Shown one piece after another: positions 25,316-35,140 of a DNA stretch of 64,000 nucleotides. Both the position numbers and the translations under genes were made by a program. Source of the DNA: Sphingobacterium zeae. GTDB taxonomy: Bacteria > Bacteroidota > Bacteroidia > Sphingobacteriales > Sphingobacteriaceae. Position 1 is the stretch's first letter, and each line of letters begins with the position of its first letter. Below the pieces are notes generated by a model. It saw nothing but the letters and a program-made list of their open reading frames with translations, ran no database searches and had not been told where the DNA came from. Location of the stretch: NCBI RefSeq assembly GCF_030818895.1, contig NZ_JAUTBA010000001.1, forward strand, positions 4,216,001 to 4,280,000, in the 5' to 3' direction.

Positions 25316-27517
25316 TTAAAAAACGGCTATTTCTTCTAACAACTGCCGCCAGTCAAAACCAAATGGCATCGCTATCAACTTCCCCGCCGGTGTTAGAATA
25401 TACTTGCTCGGATAACCCTGCACATTAAAATCCCGTTCCACCCGATTGTCCGACATGAGTACGGGTATGGTATAATTGTTTTTGGCAATAAAATTTTTCA
25501 CTTTATCTTTTGTATCACTGCACGCAATACTGACAAAACCAATTCTTTGCGCCCTTTCTTTATCTATTTTGAGCTGCTCATAAAAATTATTAAGCTTTGG
25601 CATTTCTGCAACACATGGCCCGCACCAGGTGCCCCAAAAGTCCACCAAGGTCCATTTACCTTTCAAATCGTCCTTTGTGGTTTGACCATTCTGCAAGTTG
25701 CTCAAGATAAAATTAGGGGCATCGGGTAACTGCGAAACAACTTTTTGCATAAAAAATTCGCTAAACTTCTGATCTGAATAGTAATGTTGATAAAAATCAC
25801 GCAAGCCCCTGTAGCTTGTTCCCTGCACAGTCAAAAATTCCTTAATGTATTTTGATAAGGCAGCATCCTTCTGTCCCGTCGAAGCCAGTTCGGTCAGATA
25901 ATCTTCCGAATAGTTGTTTTTAGCCTTTAAAAAGTTCGTATCGTAATAGGAATCATAGGCAATTTCAGCATCTTTTTTTGGAGAATATAGCGCAGCTTTC
26001 TCCAAATAAGCCAAGGCCTCACTTCTATCATTTTTATGAATTAATTGGTAAGCAAAATAATAGGCGGTGGCAAGATGCGCACGTGTTACATCTTTACGTT
26101 CCGTCTGATCCGTATTGTAAAGTGTTGTTAATTTTGCTATGATGTCGTTTAACATTTGCCGACCATATTGCGCGTCAATAGTGCTCAAGCGCTTAAAGGC
26201 CATCAAAGCATACCGCCCCGCATTTCCATTGGTCCAATAATCAGCGTTCAACCCCATCAGCTCATTAAATAGGCTCCGAGATTGTGGTAGATCGTTGTCT
26301 TGGTCCTCGATTCGTTGCCACAATACCATAGGATAGATGTATTGTTTTTCCACTTCAGAAAAACCATTCAATAATAGTTCGATCTGTTCACCAGCAGATA
26401 GGTATTCCTTCGAAGGTGCATACCCTTGGTATAAACTATTCTGTATCCAGTTATATTTCTTTTCCTTGTCCAGCAAAGGAATTAAAGCCATAAATTTATC
26501 CTTCGATAGCTCGCCTCTGTAAAGCAAATTAGAGAGATGGTGTGTTCCTGCCAACAAATTTACTGGTGTATTTTTCAAAGTTAAGTCGTATTGTTTATCG
26601 TCTTTAATCTGCTGAAGTAGATTTAACTTTTTCTGCACAAAAAACTTATCATTGGGAAAAATAGCATCGTATTTCTTGATGTACTCCACTACTTTCACAC
26701 TATCAACTGCCCCATCGGTCAATAATTTCTTGCTCACAAAACTGCTTGATAATAGCATTTCAGCATATGTTTCGTCATAAGTAGGATGCATAATGGTCTC
26801 CAATTGCTGTATGTTTGTTGTACTTAAGACAGGGCGATTATCAAACGTATAGGGTCGTTGATTTAGACTAATAAGTTTACAGCCTTTTTTAGCAATCACA
26901 AGCTCCCCTTCCAACTGTTGAGACGTATCTCTGAAAGTTAAATATACTTTATGCTTATCGCTTTTTGTCATGCTATACCGTTTACTCTCGACCAATTGTG
27001 GCTCAACTTGGAGTCTTTTCAAAAAATCTTTGTTTATATAGGCATGATTTAGCTCTTGGCTTAACACCGCCGCCACCACAGTCATATTATTAGCCACCAT
27101 TGCTACGACATCATCTGTTAGCTCCCAATGCAGGGCCTTCGCCCGAATCTCCCTCTTGAGCGATGTCGTATCGACAATCGTCTCCCTTCCTTGAAAATTA
27201 AAATAAATAGGTTGTTGCAATTGAACCAAAATATCAGCCAATGCACTCGAATTTAAAACATTAAGATTACTATCTGGGCATAAACTGGAAAATATGAATT
27301 GCCTGTCCGGACCTGTAAATGTGATGGCTTTCGTATTTATTTCCAGCGGGAAAACCTTCTTCGACACTGTCTTATTGGAAGACACGGCCACATAAGTCGA
27401 TTTGGAGTTTGCTAGCTTATTTCCGAGGAATAGCTCTTGTTTTATAAGATAACTCTCATTTTTTTGGCCGAAACACACAGCGTTCACCAAAACAAAAAAT
27501 AATAATATACTCCTCAT
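25316..27517 (-). CDS. TlpA-like thioredoxin-fold exported protein, 733 residues
   Basis: Signal peptide (MRSILLFFVLVNAVCFGQ) followed by a long region without a recognised fold. This region contains TPR-like helices in the middle (YFAYQLIHKNDRSEALAYLEKAALY, about residues 495-520). A C-terminal TlpA/ResA-type thioredoxin domain (residues about 600-733) has the active site WGTWCGPC. It is likely periplasmic or cell-surface and involved in disulfide or redox chemistry, with unknown partners. The ATG at 27517 is preferred to a TTG two codons upstream. A TATTTTTG -7-like element lies at 27543-27550. The gene is monocistronic. Confidence 0.85.
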   Translation of the reverse strand: MRSILLFFVLVNAVCFGQKNESYLIKQELFLGNKLANSKSTYVAVSSNKTVSKKVFPLEINTKAITFTGPDRQFIFSSLCPDSNLNVLNSSALADILVQLQQPIYFNFQGRETIVDTTSLKREIRAKALHWELTDDVVAMVANNMTVVAAVLSQELNHAYINKDFLKRLQVEPQLVESKRYSMTKSDKHKVYLTFRDTSQQLEGELVIAKKGCKLISLNQRPYTFDNRPVLSTTNIQQLETIMHPTYDETYAEMLLSSSFVSKKLLTDGAVDSVKVVEYIKKYDAIFPNDKFFVQKKLNLLQQIKDDKQYDLTLKNTPVNLLAGTHHLSNLLYRGELSKDKFMALIPLLDKEKKYNWIQNSLYQGYAPSKEYLSAGEQIELLLNGFSEVEKQYIYPMVLWQRIEDQDNDLPQSRSLFNELMGLNADYWTNGNAGRYALMAFKRLSTIDAQYGRQMLNDIIAKLTTLYNTDQTERKDVTRAHLATAYYFAYQLIHKNDRSEALAYLEKAALYSPKKDAEIAYDSYYDTNFLKAKNNYSEDYLTELASTGQKDAALSKYIKEFLTVQGTSYRGLRDFYQHYYSDQKFSEFFMQKVVSQLPDAPNFILSNLQNGQTTKDDLKGKWTLVDFWGTWCGPCVAEMPKLNNFYEQLKIDKERAQRIGFVSIACSDTKDKVKNFIAKNNYTIPVLMSDNRVERDFNVQGYPSKYILTPAGKLIAMPFGFDWRQLLEEIAVF

Positions 27518-27523
27518 TGACAA

Positions 27524-27838
27524 TAGTTTATATGGTTAGTTTCAAAAATAGTAAAATTTAATGAACACAAGACTATTTGAGTGAAAAATGCAAATGGTGC
27601 AAGCTTCTCTGGCTCCTCCATTATTTTGTTGCCGTAGAAAGAGACGGAGTACCCGATAGTAGTGTCGTGTACCGGAAACTTTAAACATTTCCAAAAGAAA
27701 ATTAAAATACCTAAAATTGCAGAGTTAATTCAAAGAAATTGGATAAAGCTTGTTGATCCCTGCAGACGTTCCAGACGCTCTTGACATTAGGAGAATAAAT
27801 TTAGCGTGGGTCACTGTAGACTTGTATAAAATAAAAAA
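27524..27838. other. Divergent intergenic region
   Basis: Between the TlpA-like gene (minus) and the 175-residue membrane protein gene (plus). Minus-strand TATTTTTG at 27543-27550, with TTG 17 bases further upstream, is a weak promoter candidate for the TlpA-like gene. Nothing else is supported. Confidence 0.3.
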
Positions 27839-28366
27839 ATGAAAAAGATTATATTTTTTCTATTCATCATACCTTTTTGGGCTGCTGCTCAAGAGCAAAA
27901 TATCCAAAACTTTGTCGTCAAAGAAAATCTTTCAAAAAACGGAAAGTTAGCGGTTATTGCATTGGATTCCTTAGGGAATACCAACGAGACCATCAATGGC
28001 AATTACTTATTTACGATCAATGGTTTCTCTCAACCTTTACAGTTTCACGATGGTGTTGCTGTCCCAAATCAGAAAATTGAGTCATCAACATTCGTTTTCT
28101 TTAGCCATAAAAACCAGCAAACATCTAAAGGGCGCCTATTTTACATCTACAAGAGTGATAGCGGCCTTTCTCCATTTGCCATTAGTGGATTGATGTTTTT
28201 AGTTATTCCTGCTATCGTACTAGGAATCGCTTATATGTTTAAAAAAGTGATTATGACAGCAATCGCACTGGCCATTGTTTTCTTTTTATTCAATCATTCC
28301 CAGGGGTTAGATTTAGGCAAAATTTTTGAATCCATTTTTTCAAGTCTCAAAAATATTATCGGTTAG
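27839..28366 (+). CDS. Unknown exported/membrane protein, 175 residues
   Basis: Not recognised. Signal peptide MKKIIFFLFIIPFWAAAQ, then a roughly 85-residue extracytoplasmic domain with beta-like stretches (NYLFTINGFSQPLQFHDGVAVP). Two membrane helices follow (FAISGLMFLVIPAIVLGIAYMF and VIMTAIALAIVFFLFNH) with a short amphipathic C-terminal tail (GKIFESIFSSLKNIIG). The gene is single and convergent with tamL, with about 60 bases between them. Function is unknown. Confidence 0.7.
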   Translation: MKKIIFFLFIIPFWAAAQEQNIQNFVVKENLSKNGKLAVIALDSLGNTNETINGNYLFTINGFSQPLQFHDGVAVPNQKIESSTFVFFSHKNQQTSKGRLFYIYKSDSGLSPFAISGLMFLVIPAIVLGIAYMFKKVIMTAIALAIVFFLFNHSQGLDLGKIFESIFSSLKNIIG

Positions 28367-28426
28367 CGCCTAGACCTACCTAGATTTCGTATCAATGAAA
28401 GCAAGTCAAAATAAATGAAGCGTGCT

Positions 28427-30778
28427 TTAAAACGGCATACCGATACCAAAATTATATTGAATAAAATTGTATCGATCTGGTTTGTGGGTTTCGTAGTACT
28501 GAGCCTTAAATTCTTTGGAATCAAAAAAGTGCTTAATAACCCATTGATCTGCACCTGAAAACTGGGGATCCTTAAGTTTAAGTCCGGCATCTAGACGGAT
28601 CACAAAATATTCTGAATCGAAACGAAGTCCAAAACCGGTACCAATCGCGACTTGCCCGAGAAATTTATTGATTTTAAACTCTCCTCCAGGGTTCAATTCT
28701 TCATCTTTCTTCAGACGCCAAACATTCCCCATATCTACGAATGTCGCTCCGTTCATTTTGGCTCCCAAAAAATTATTGAGCAACCGGAAACGATACTCTG
28801 CGTTCGCTTCCAATTTAATTTCGCCGAGTTGATCCAGATTACGGAGATTTAAACGCAGGTCTTCACTTAAACTCTGGCGGTTGTAAGCACCCGGTCCCAA
28901 CGTACGTGCCTGCCATGCACGGATACCGTTCATTCCGCCACTATAAAAACTCTTTTCAAAAATCAGCAATTTGGAGTTGTTACCGTATGGAATCGCTATC
29001 CCTGGATTAAAACGGAAGACAAACTGTCTATTTCCTCCAAGATTTCGATATAAACGATAATCGAGTTCAGTTTTGGCATACTGGAGAAACGGCACACCAA
29101 AGATCTTTTTCTCTCCGTCGGCATTCTTAGGCAATTTTGCCAAAGAACTAATAAGATCCAGAAAGTTCCCACTAATATCCAATGTCCCTCTGAAATATTG
29201 AAAATCTTCCTTGCTATTCAATTTTTTTCCATTCAACACAAAGGTGTACTGGGTTCCCAGACCGAAATATTGGCGGTCGTTACTCCGTACATACAGCTGA
29301 TAGCCTTCTTGCACGAGCTTGTTCCGAAAATTGGAATCTAGGCGCCCATCCCGGTACTCCAATACGATGGGCGTGAAGCTATGGTATTTATTCTCCGTTT
29401 CATACCAGGAATAATTTAAGGACGTAATAAAATAACGGTTTGAATAGGTTTTATCCTGATCAAATAATTGCAATGTCATGGAATAGGTCGTTTTAGGCAA
29501 GCCAAATTTCCCTCCCGGATTTATACGAAAAGGGACCATCAAGCGCGGGATAACCAAGTTGACCCCCGCCTGAAAATCGTTGTTAAAGATCTTACTAGAA
29601 AGCCCTCCTGCCAATCGTGGGTCAAACAAAACTCCGTAGCGCAATTTAACCTCCAATTGCTCTGACCCTCCGAAAATATTACGTTGGGAAAAAGTATTGC
29701 CGATATTGAACCCACTCATGCCCGAACTAAAGGTATACTCACCCTCTATCTGGTTTCCCATTCGAGGTCTTGGAACAAAATCATAATGCACATTAAGCTT
29801 ATTGGAATCTTTCTTGACAAACTGTATTTTGACAGAACGAAATCCATTCATCTCATACAATCGGTCATAGGATTTATTTTCCTCTTGTAACGAATAGTAA
29901 TTCCCCGACCGCAAATACATATAACGCTCTAATGGTTTCCAACGAAAGCTATTTGTTTCATCAACAAATAAGAGTCGTTTCGCTGAATCTTGAATGCGAC
30001 GCGGTGACTTCTTTGACATTGTACCATAATTCCTTATGGTCATATAAACACTATCAATCTGATACTTTTTGTGTATCGTAGAATCCGATGGATTTTCGAC
30101 ATTGATTTTGAGGTCGATCAAATTACCCGCTATAGCCGAATCTATACCTGCACGCATATACTGCCGCAAATAATTGTAATATCCGTTGTTCCGCATCGAA
30201 ACATAAAGTTTCTCTCTTTCATCGAGTAATTTTGCTGCATCGTATTGCGTCTTTGGCTTGACAGCAGTCTTTGGCAGCACCTCACGCTCAAAGATATCTT
30301 TTATATCTGCTTCTTCAAAGTTACGATCTACACCTCTAATTTGATAAGGAGCACCAGCATCAACCTTAAAGTCTATATGCGCGCGCTTCTTCGAAACAGC
30401 AATTTCGGGTGTTACTCTGGCTTTAAAATATCCTTTTGAAAACAAAAATCGCCGGATTTGATTAGCGGACAAATCGACCATTGCCGAATCCAACAAATGA
30501 GGGGGTTCACCGACATTCCGAATTTTCTTGGTTTTATAGCGGCCGTTTGTAGTATTGAACGTATTGTAAATAAAGAGATTTACCCTTGAATTAGGTCGTA
30601 TTTGATTGGAAATATACGTTTCGGATGATTCTTTCAATGCAGGGTTGACACCAGAAATCTGTACTTTTGTAACCAAAGCTTGGTCATCGTCAAGGTATTT
30701 TGAAGACCGGCAGGATGCAAAAAGTGACACTAAAAAGGTTATACTTGCAAATCCGATAAAACGAGGGTAATTAATCAT
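28427..30778 (-). CDS. TamL-type BamA/TamA-family outer-membrane lipoprotein
   Basis: 783 residues from the ATG at 30778. A TTG six codons upstream would overlap the divergent gene and break the signal. The N-terminus MINYPRFIGFASITFLVSLFASCRSSKYL is a lipoprotein signal with Cys23. POTRA-like domains follow (KVQISGVNPALKESS, YFKARVTPEIAVSKKRAHIDFKVDAG), then a 16-strand-type Omp85 barrel with the L6-type motif GGMNGIRAW and a terminal aromatic strand (YNFIQYNFGIGMPF). TamL is the Bacteroidota counterpart of TamA, anchored by lipid, and works with TamB in outer-membrane assembly (family knowledge). tamB is not adjacent. Confidence 0.88.
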   Translation of the reverse strand: MINYPRFIGFASITFLVSLFASCRSSKYLDDDQALVTKVQISGVNPALKESSETYISNQIRPNSRVNLFIYNTFNTTNGRYKTKKIRNVGEPPHLLDSAMVDLSANQIRRFLFSKGYFKARVTPEIAVSKKRAHIDFKVDAGAPYQIRGVDRNFEEADIKDIFEREVLPKTAVKPKTQYDAAKLLDEREKLYVSMRNNGYYNYLRQYMRAGIDSAIAGNLIDLKINVENPSDSTIHKKYQIDSVYMTIRNYGTMSKKSPRRIQDSAKRLLFVDETNSFRWKPLERYMYLRSGNYYSLQEENKSYDRLYEMNGFRSVKIQFVKKDSNKLNVHYDFVPRPRMGNQIEGEYTFSSGMSGFNIGNTFSQRNIFGGSEQLEVKLRYGVLFDPRLAGGLSSKIFNNDFQAGVNLVIPRLMVPFRINPGGKFGLPKTTYSMTLQLFDQDKTYSNRYFITSLNYSWYETENKYHSFTPIVLEYRDGRLDSNFRNKLVQEGYQLYVRSNDRQYFGLGTQYTFVLNGKKLNSKEDFQYFRGTLDISGNFLDLISSLAKLPKNADGEKKIFGVPFLQYAKTELDYRLYRNLGGNRQFVFRFNPGIAIPYGNNSKLLIFEKSFYSGGMNGIRAWQARTLGPGAYNRQSLSEDLRLNLRNLDQLGEIKLEANAEYRFRLLNNFLGAKMNGATFVDMGNVWRLKKDEELNPGGEFKINKFLGQVAIGTGFGLRFDSEYFVIRLDAGLKLKDPQFSGADQWVIKHFFDSKEFKAQYYETHKPDRYNFIQYNFGIGMPF

Positions 30779-30786
30779 CAATAAAA

Positions 30787-31536
30787 ATGTTGTCAAAAGC
30801 GCAAATCAGTCTAATAACGTCTCTGCAAAATAAAAAGTTTAGAAAACAGCACGGCCTTTTTATCGTGGAGGGTATAAAGTCCGTCATGGAATTTATTTCT
30901 TCTCGCTATCGGGTTGAGTCCATTTTCTATACGGGCGACGCCAGCACAAAAGTGGGTAAAATCTCGCATAATATAAAATGCCACGAACTGACGGAGACTG
31001 AATTTCAAAAGATTAGTGCGTTGAAATCGCCGCAGGGAATTCTCGCTTTGGTCAAACTACCATCACAACAAACGATTGTATCAGCCAACTTAAAAAACAA
31101 GTTTAGTCTTGTGCTCGATGATGTGCAGGATCCGGGCAATTTAGGCACGATTATCCGCACCGCGGAGTGGTTTGGAATCGAACATATTATCTGTTCCATT
31201 GGAACTGTAGACGCCTACAACCCTAAAGTAGTACAGGCAACCATGGGCTCACTGGCCAGACTTCAGATCTATTATACTGATTTAACTGATTTTATTCCGG
31301 CTACTGGATTGAAAGTGTATGGCGCACTTCTTAATGGCCAATCCATTTATCAAACCCAATGGACCGATGAAGGCCTGATTGTCATGGGCAATGAGGGAAA
31401 CGGTATTAGTGAAGAACTAACAGCATTGATCGATCAAGCCATTACTATTCCTCGCATAGGGCAGGCAGAGTCTTTAAATGTTGCTGTAGCAACAACGATC
31501 TTCTGTAGTGAGATTTCTAGACAAAAATTGGTTTGA
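30787..31536 (+). CDS. TrmH/SpoU-family RNA 2'-O-methyltransferase
   Basis: 249 residues. The N-terminal substrate-binding domain (KAQISLITSLQNKKFRKQHGLFIVEGIKSV) is typical of 23S rRNA methyltransferases of this family. The SPOUT catalytic domain carries motif 1 LVLDDVQDPGNLGTIIRTAEWFG, motif 2 VMGNEGNGIS and motif 3 IPRIGQAESLNVAVATTIFCSE, which together form the knotted SAM site. It is divergent from tamL with only 8 bases between start codons, so their promoters must overlap the neighbouring coding DNA. The target nucleotide cannot be deduced. Confidence 0.92.
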   Translation: MLSKAQISLITSLQNKKFRKQHGLFIVEGIKSVMEFISSRYRVESIFYTGDASTKVGKISHNIKCHELTETEFQKISALKSPQGILALVKLPSQQTIVSANLKNKFSLVLDDVQDPGNLGTIIRTAEWFGIEHIICSIGTVDAYNPKVVQATMGSLARLQIYYTDLTDFIPATGLKVYGALLNGQSIYQTQWTDEGLIVMGNEGNGISEELTALIDQAITIPRIGQAESLNVAVATTIFCSEISRQKLV

Positions 31537-31562
31537 GAATCCATTCATCGCTCCGAAAACTG

Positions 31563-31570
31563 TACATTTG
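31563..31570 (+). promoter_or_regulatory. Candidate -7 promoter element of the MFS gene
   Basis: TACATTTG fits TAnnTTTG and lies 25 bases before the ATG at 31596. No -33 TTTG at normal spacing was seen. Confidence 0.4.
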
Positions 31571-31595
31571 CCACATTCCACAATAAAATTCCGCC

Positions 31596-32768
31596 ATGCC
31601 CGCTGAACAGAAATCCATCTATACGTTACAATTTATTTTACTTTGCTTAAGCTCGCTCCTATTTTCTTCTAGTTTCAATATGATTATTCCGGAACTACCC
31701 AATTATCTGAGCAGTTTGGGGGGTGCGGAGTACAAAGGGCTAATCATAGCATTGTTTACTTTGACTGCTGGAATTTCGCGGCCTTTTAGTGGTAAATTGA
31801 CCGATCGGTGGGGACGTGTACCTGTCATGGCAATTGGATCCATCGTCTGTTTTATCTGTGGTTTTCTTTATCCCATTTTAACATCAGTCGCGGGCTTCCT
31901 ATTCTTACGATTGATACATGGTTTTTCCACAGGTTTTAAACCTACCTCAACTTCTGCGTATGTCGCCGATCTGGTTCCTCAAAAAAGATGGGGTGAAGCT
32001 CTTGGCATGCATGGACTCGCTTTTAGCGTCGGTACAGCTGTTGGCCCAGCAATTGGAAGTGCCATTTTCGAGGCCTTTGGTATCAATGTTATGTTTTATT
32101 GTTCTTCTTTCATGGCACTTCTCTCCATTCTTATCGTCATTAACATGAAAGAAACACTGGCGAAAAAAGAAAAATTCAATCTTTCCATGCTCAAAATAAA
32201 CCGCAAGGATATTATTGAATGGCGTGCCCTTCCAGCTGGAATCGTCACGTTTTTATCTTATACCGCTTATGGAGTCATTTTAACTTTAATTCCCGATTGG
32301 AGTGAATACCTGGGACTTAAAAATAAAGGGCTATTTTTTCTGGCATTTACAATCGCATCGGTGCTGATACGTTTCGTATCCGGCAAAGTTTCGGACCGTT
32401 ACGGGAGACCAAAAGTCATTGTTGTCGGAATAGTCATTATTGCTATTGCACTCGTTGCTATCGGTATGGGCAATAGTTTCATTGGAATGATGATCGGCGC
32501 AAGCATCTATGGCGTGGGCACTGGTATACTCTCCCCTGCCGTCAATGCCTGGACGATCGACCTTAGCCTACCTGAACATCGGGGCAAGGCAGTAGCAACC
32601 ATGTATATCTCACTTGAAGCTGGAATAGGGCTTGGCGCACTGCTCGCTGGATTATACTATAGTGATGTTATCCTCCGGATTCCAGTCATTATGTATGCCA
32701 ATGCAGTAGTTTTGCTACTGGCACTGACCTATATGCTGAGCTGGCAGAGAAAGCACAAAGCCCACTAG
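31596..32768 (+). CDS. MFS transporter, 12 transmembrane helices
   Basis: 390 residues with the MFS layout of two six-helix halves. The loop 2-3 motif A is SGKLTDRWGRVPVMAIGS and the repeat in the second half is SGKVSDRYGRPKVIVVG. Helix 5 carries LAFSVGTAVGPAIGSAIFEAFG, the motif C-like pattern of drug/H+ antiporters, so efflux of a small molecule is likely (inference). The gene is monocistronic, 59 bases after the RNA methyltransferase gene. Substrate is unknown. Confidence 0.9.
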   Translation: MPAEQKSIYTLQFILLCLSSLLFSSSFNMIIPELPNYLSSLGGAEYKGLIIALFTLTAGISRPFSGKLTDRWGRVPVMAIGSIVCFICGFLYPILTSVAGFLFLRLIHGFSTGFKPTSTSAYVADLVPQKRWGEALGMHGLAFSVGTAVGPAIGSAIFEAFGINVMFYCSSFMALLSILIVINMKETLAKKEKFNLSMLKINRKDIIEWRALPAGIVTFLSYTAYGVILTLIPDWSEYLGLKNKGLFFLAFTIASVLIRFVSGKVSDRYGRPKVIVVGIVIIAIALVAIGMGNSFIGMMIGASIYGVGTGILSPAVNAWTIDLSLPEHRGKAVATMYISLEAGIGLGALLAGLYYSDVILRIPVIMYANAVVLLLALTYMLSWQRKHKAH

Positions 32769-32906
32769 CCTTTATTGCTTTTGCAAACTCATGCAGGACA
32801 AAACCTCATTTCCTCTTTAAATGTATTTCTCAATGGATAGCGGAGAAATCAGTAAACTGCGCAGTAATCCGAGTACCGAGAAGAACAGAGAAAATCGAAT
32901 ACCTGT

Positions 32907-32940
32907 TTTTATATGCCACGCAATTATATTGCATATAAAA
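32907..32940. promoter_or_regulatory. 10-bp inverted repeat in the promoter of the ABC transporter pair
   Basis: Arms TTTTATATGC (32907-32916) and GCATATAAAA (32931-32940) are perfect complements with a 14-base spacer. The right arm overlaps the -33 element of the promoter below, the classic place for a repressor site. No regulator gene is adjacent. Confidence 0.45.
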
Positions 32941-32959
32941 GGTAATTTATCTAAGTTTG
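32929..32959 (+). promoter_or_regulatory. Promoter of the ABC transporter pair
   Basis: TTG at 32929-32931, a 20-base spacer, and TAAGTTTG at 32952-32959 fit the Bacteroidota promoter consensus. The second element ends 7 bases before the ATG at 32967, so the leader is very short or absent. Confidence 0.5.
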
Positions 32960-32966
32960 ATTTATC

Positions 32967-33881
32967 ATGGTAAGCAATTATTTAAAGCTCCAATACAAAT
33001 TACTCGTTCGTCATATCAAAGCTACAGGAATACCTGTTCCGATCGCCTATCTCCTATTGTTTGGGTTATGCTACCTAATCTATTATGCTTTGTTTCAATA
33101 CCCTAATTTTGGCTATTACGCCCTGATACTGGGTAATTTTCAACTACTTTTTCTACTCACTGAAAAAAATAGAAATGATTTTTTAAAAAACACATTCAGC
33201 AGAAGAGATTTTTATAAAATCAGACTTTGGGAGAATGCCGTGGTCGTTATCCCTTCGTTTGTCATTCTTCTCCTTCAGAGTCATTGGCCATATGCACTGT
33301 TTTTGATTGTATTAGCTGTACTTTTTGCATTTTTGACATTTAAGGCTTTTGGCAAGTCCATTCCGACACCATTCGCAAAAAAACCTTTTGAATTTATTAT
33401 CGGATTCCGTAGGAGTTACCTTCTTTTAATCACTTTATATCTATTGGCTGGCATAGGTTTTTATGTTGCCAATCCCAATCTTGTCTTGTTTTGTGTTGCA
33501 TGCATTGGGCTCACTTGCGTTTTATTTTACCAGTTACCGGAACCGATTTTTTACCTTTGGAATGACAATCATACACCAAGTGGCTTTCTTATGCGAAAAT
33601 TTAGACGGGGAATTTTGCAATGTCTTCTATTTGCATTTCCTCTCCTCCTTATTTACGTCCTTCTCTTTCCCTCAGCGCTATTCAATGCCTGCATTGTGCT
33701 GGGAGGTATCTTTTTTCTGCTCCCTTTTGCAATTACATTAAAATACGTCGCTTACCCAAGAGAAATCAATTTCCCGGAAGGCTTTGCGTTAGTGCTTTGT
33801 TTTAGCTTTTTTCCATTGATATTTGCGCTACTGCCCTTTTATTACATTAAAGCCGTCAACAACCTTAAAAATTATTTATGA
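32967..33881 (+). CDS. ABC transporter membrane subunit (unknown substrate)
   Basis: 304 residues, mostly hydrophobic, with about eight predicted membrane helices (for example VPIAYLLLFGLCYLIYYALF, YLLLITLYLLAGIGFYV, FALVLCFSFFPLIFALLPFYY). No soluble domain and no recognised family signature. The stop overlaps the ATG of the ATPase gene by four bases (ATGA), which implies that the two subunits are translationally coupled and form one exporter-like ABC complex. Substrate is unknown. Confidence 0.8.
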   Translation: MVSNYLKLQYKLLVRHIKATGIPVPIAYLLLFGLCYLIYYALFQYPNFGYYALILGNFQLLFLLTEKNRNDFLKNTFSRRDFYKIRLWENAVVVIPSFVILLLQSHWPYALFLIVLAVLFAFLTFKAFGKSIPTPFAKKPFEFIIGFRRSYLLLITLYLLAGIGFYVANPNLVLFCVACIGLTCVLFYQLPEPIFYLWNDNHTPSGFLMRKFRRGILQCLLFAFPLLLIYVLLFPSALFNACIVLGGIFFLLPFAITLKYVAYPREINFPEGFALVLCFSFFPLIFALLPFYYIKAVNNLKNYL

Positions 33882-34555
33882 TCGAGCTTACGAATCTCAG
33901 TAAATCTTTTGGACAACATCAGGTACTCCGCGGAATCTCTTATACCTTTAGCGGTGGAAAGGTATATGGCATTGTTGGCGAAAATGGTGCAGGAAAAACA
34001 ACGCTATTTCGTTGTCTTGCAGGACTTGAAACGCACTCAGGCACTATAACATCCGCTGAGCAGCCGTTAAAGAATAATTTAGGCTACTTAACGTCGGATC
34101 CTTATTTCATGTCGAAGCTAACAGGTGAAGAGTATATTTATCTGCTGACAGATGCACGTGCAAAGAAGATCAAAAATCTTAGTGAAAGAAATATTTTCGA
34201 GTTGCCGCTGAAGGAATATGCAAGCTCTTATTCCACAGGGATGAAAAAAAAGCTTGCGCTGACGGCTACGTTGCTGCAAGACAATAATTACTATATTCTG
34301 GACGAACCTTTTAATGGTATTGATCTGCAGAGCAGTATCATTCTTACAGAAATTATTCTCCGTCTAAAAGCAATGGGAAAGATCATATTGATTTCCTCCC
34401 ATATCTTTTCCACTTTAAAAGATACCTGCGATGAAATCTTGGTAATCGAAGCTGGCAGAATCAGTAAATCCGTCAAAAGTGATCAATTTGGAGACTTTGA
34501 GGAAGAAATGAAAGAAAAGATACTGAAGAAAGATATCGATAAGCTTTGGCTATAA
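33878..34555 (+). CDS. ABC transporter ATP-binding protein
   Basis: 225 residues with one ABC domain: Walker A GENGAGKTT (about residues 36-44), Q-loop region YLTSDP, a degenerate signature YSTGMKKKLALTATLL, Walker B YYILDEPFNGID and the switch His in ILISSHIFS. It is compact, like the ATPases of two-component ABC-2-type exporters. It partners with the membrane protein encoded just upstream. Regulation may involve the inverted repeat at 32907-32940. Confidence 0.92.
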   Translation: MIELTNLSKSFGQHQVLRGISYTFSGGKVYGIVGENGAGKTTLFRCLAGLETHSGTITSAEQPLKNNLGYLTSDPYFMSKLTGEEYIYLLTDARAKKIKNLSERNIFELPLKEYASSYSTGMKKKLALTATLLQDNNYYILDEPFNGIDLQSSIILTEIILRLKAMGKIILISSHIFSTLKDTCDEILVIEAGRISKSVKSDQFGDFEEEMKEKILKKDIDKLWL

Positions 34556-34576
34556 CGGCGAATCAAGTCATTCAAC

Positions 34577-35140
34577 ATGAATAAAAAAGCTATGGAAAAA
34601 TACCTACCAATACTGGAAACCGAACGTTTAATTATCCGCCCGATACAGCTCGATGATGCTGCTTATTTTTTCGCAATGGATTCACAGCCCGAGGTGCATA
34701 CTTTTCTGAATAACGAACCTGTACAATCCATTGAAGAAATAAAAAAAGTAATCACCCATATTCAGCAACAATATGAGCGATACGGTATAGGTCGTCTAGG
34801 GGTCGTTGAGAAATCAAGCAGCGACTGGATAGGCTGGACGGGTTTCAAATACATGAACGAATTGGAAAATGGGCGGATTGGATTTCTAGATCTCGGCTAT
34901 CGTTTCAGAAAGGAATCCTGGCGCAAAGGCTATGCGACAGAAGCGGCGGCAGCCTGTATGCACTATTATCGAGAACACCTGACCCATTTTGATGTACATG
35001 GCGTCACACATATCCAAAACAAGGGGTCGCGAAATGTGTTGGAAAAAATAGGTTTTCAGGTAACAGAGCAATTTCATCTCGATCCATGGGATATTCCGTG
35101 TTATTGGTATGATTTGTTCCCCGATACACTAAAAAACTAA
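34577..35140 (+). CDS. GNAT-family N-acetyltransferase (RimJ/RimL-like)
   Basis: 187 residues. PILETERLIIRPIQLDDAAYFFAMDS at the N-terminus, the acetyl-CoA-binding segment LGYRFRKESWRKGYATEAAAACMHY (R-x-x-G-Y/A) and NKGSRNVLEKIGFQ near the C-terminus are typical of the Acetyltransf_3 (RimJ/RimL) branch. An internal ATG at codon 6 is an alternative start. It lies 21 bases after the ABC ATPase gene and may be read from the same transcript. The acetylated substrate is unknown. Confidence 0.88.
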   Translation: MNKKAMEKYLPILETERLIIRPIQLDDAAYFFAMDSQPEVHTFLNNEPVQSIEEIKKVITHIQQQYERYGIGRLGVVEKSSSDWIGWTGFKYMNELENGRIGFLDLGYRFRKESWRKGYATEAAAACMHYYREHLTHFDVHGVTHIQNKGSRNVLEKIGFQVTEQFHLDPWDIPCYWYDLFPDTLKN

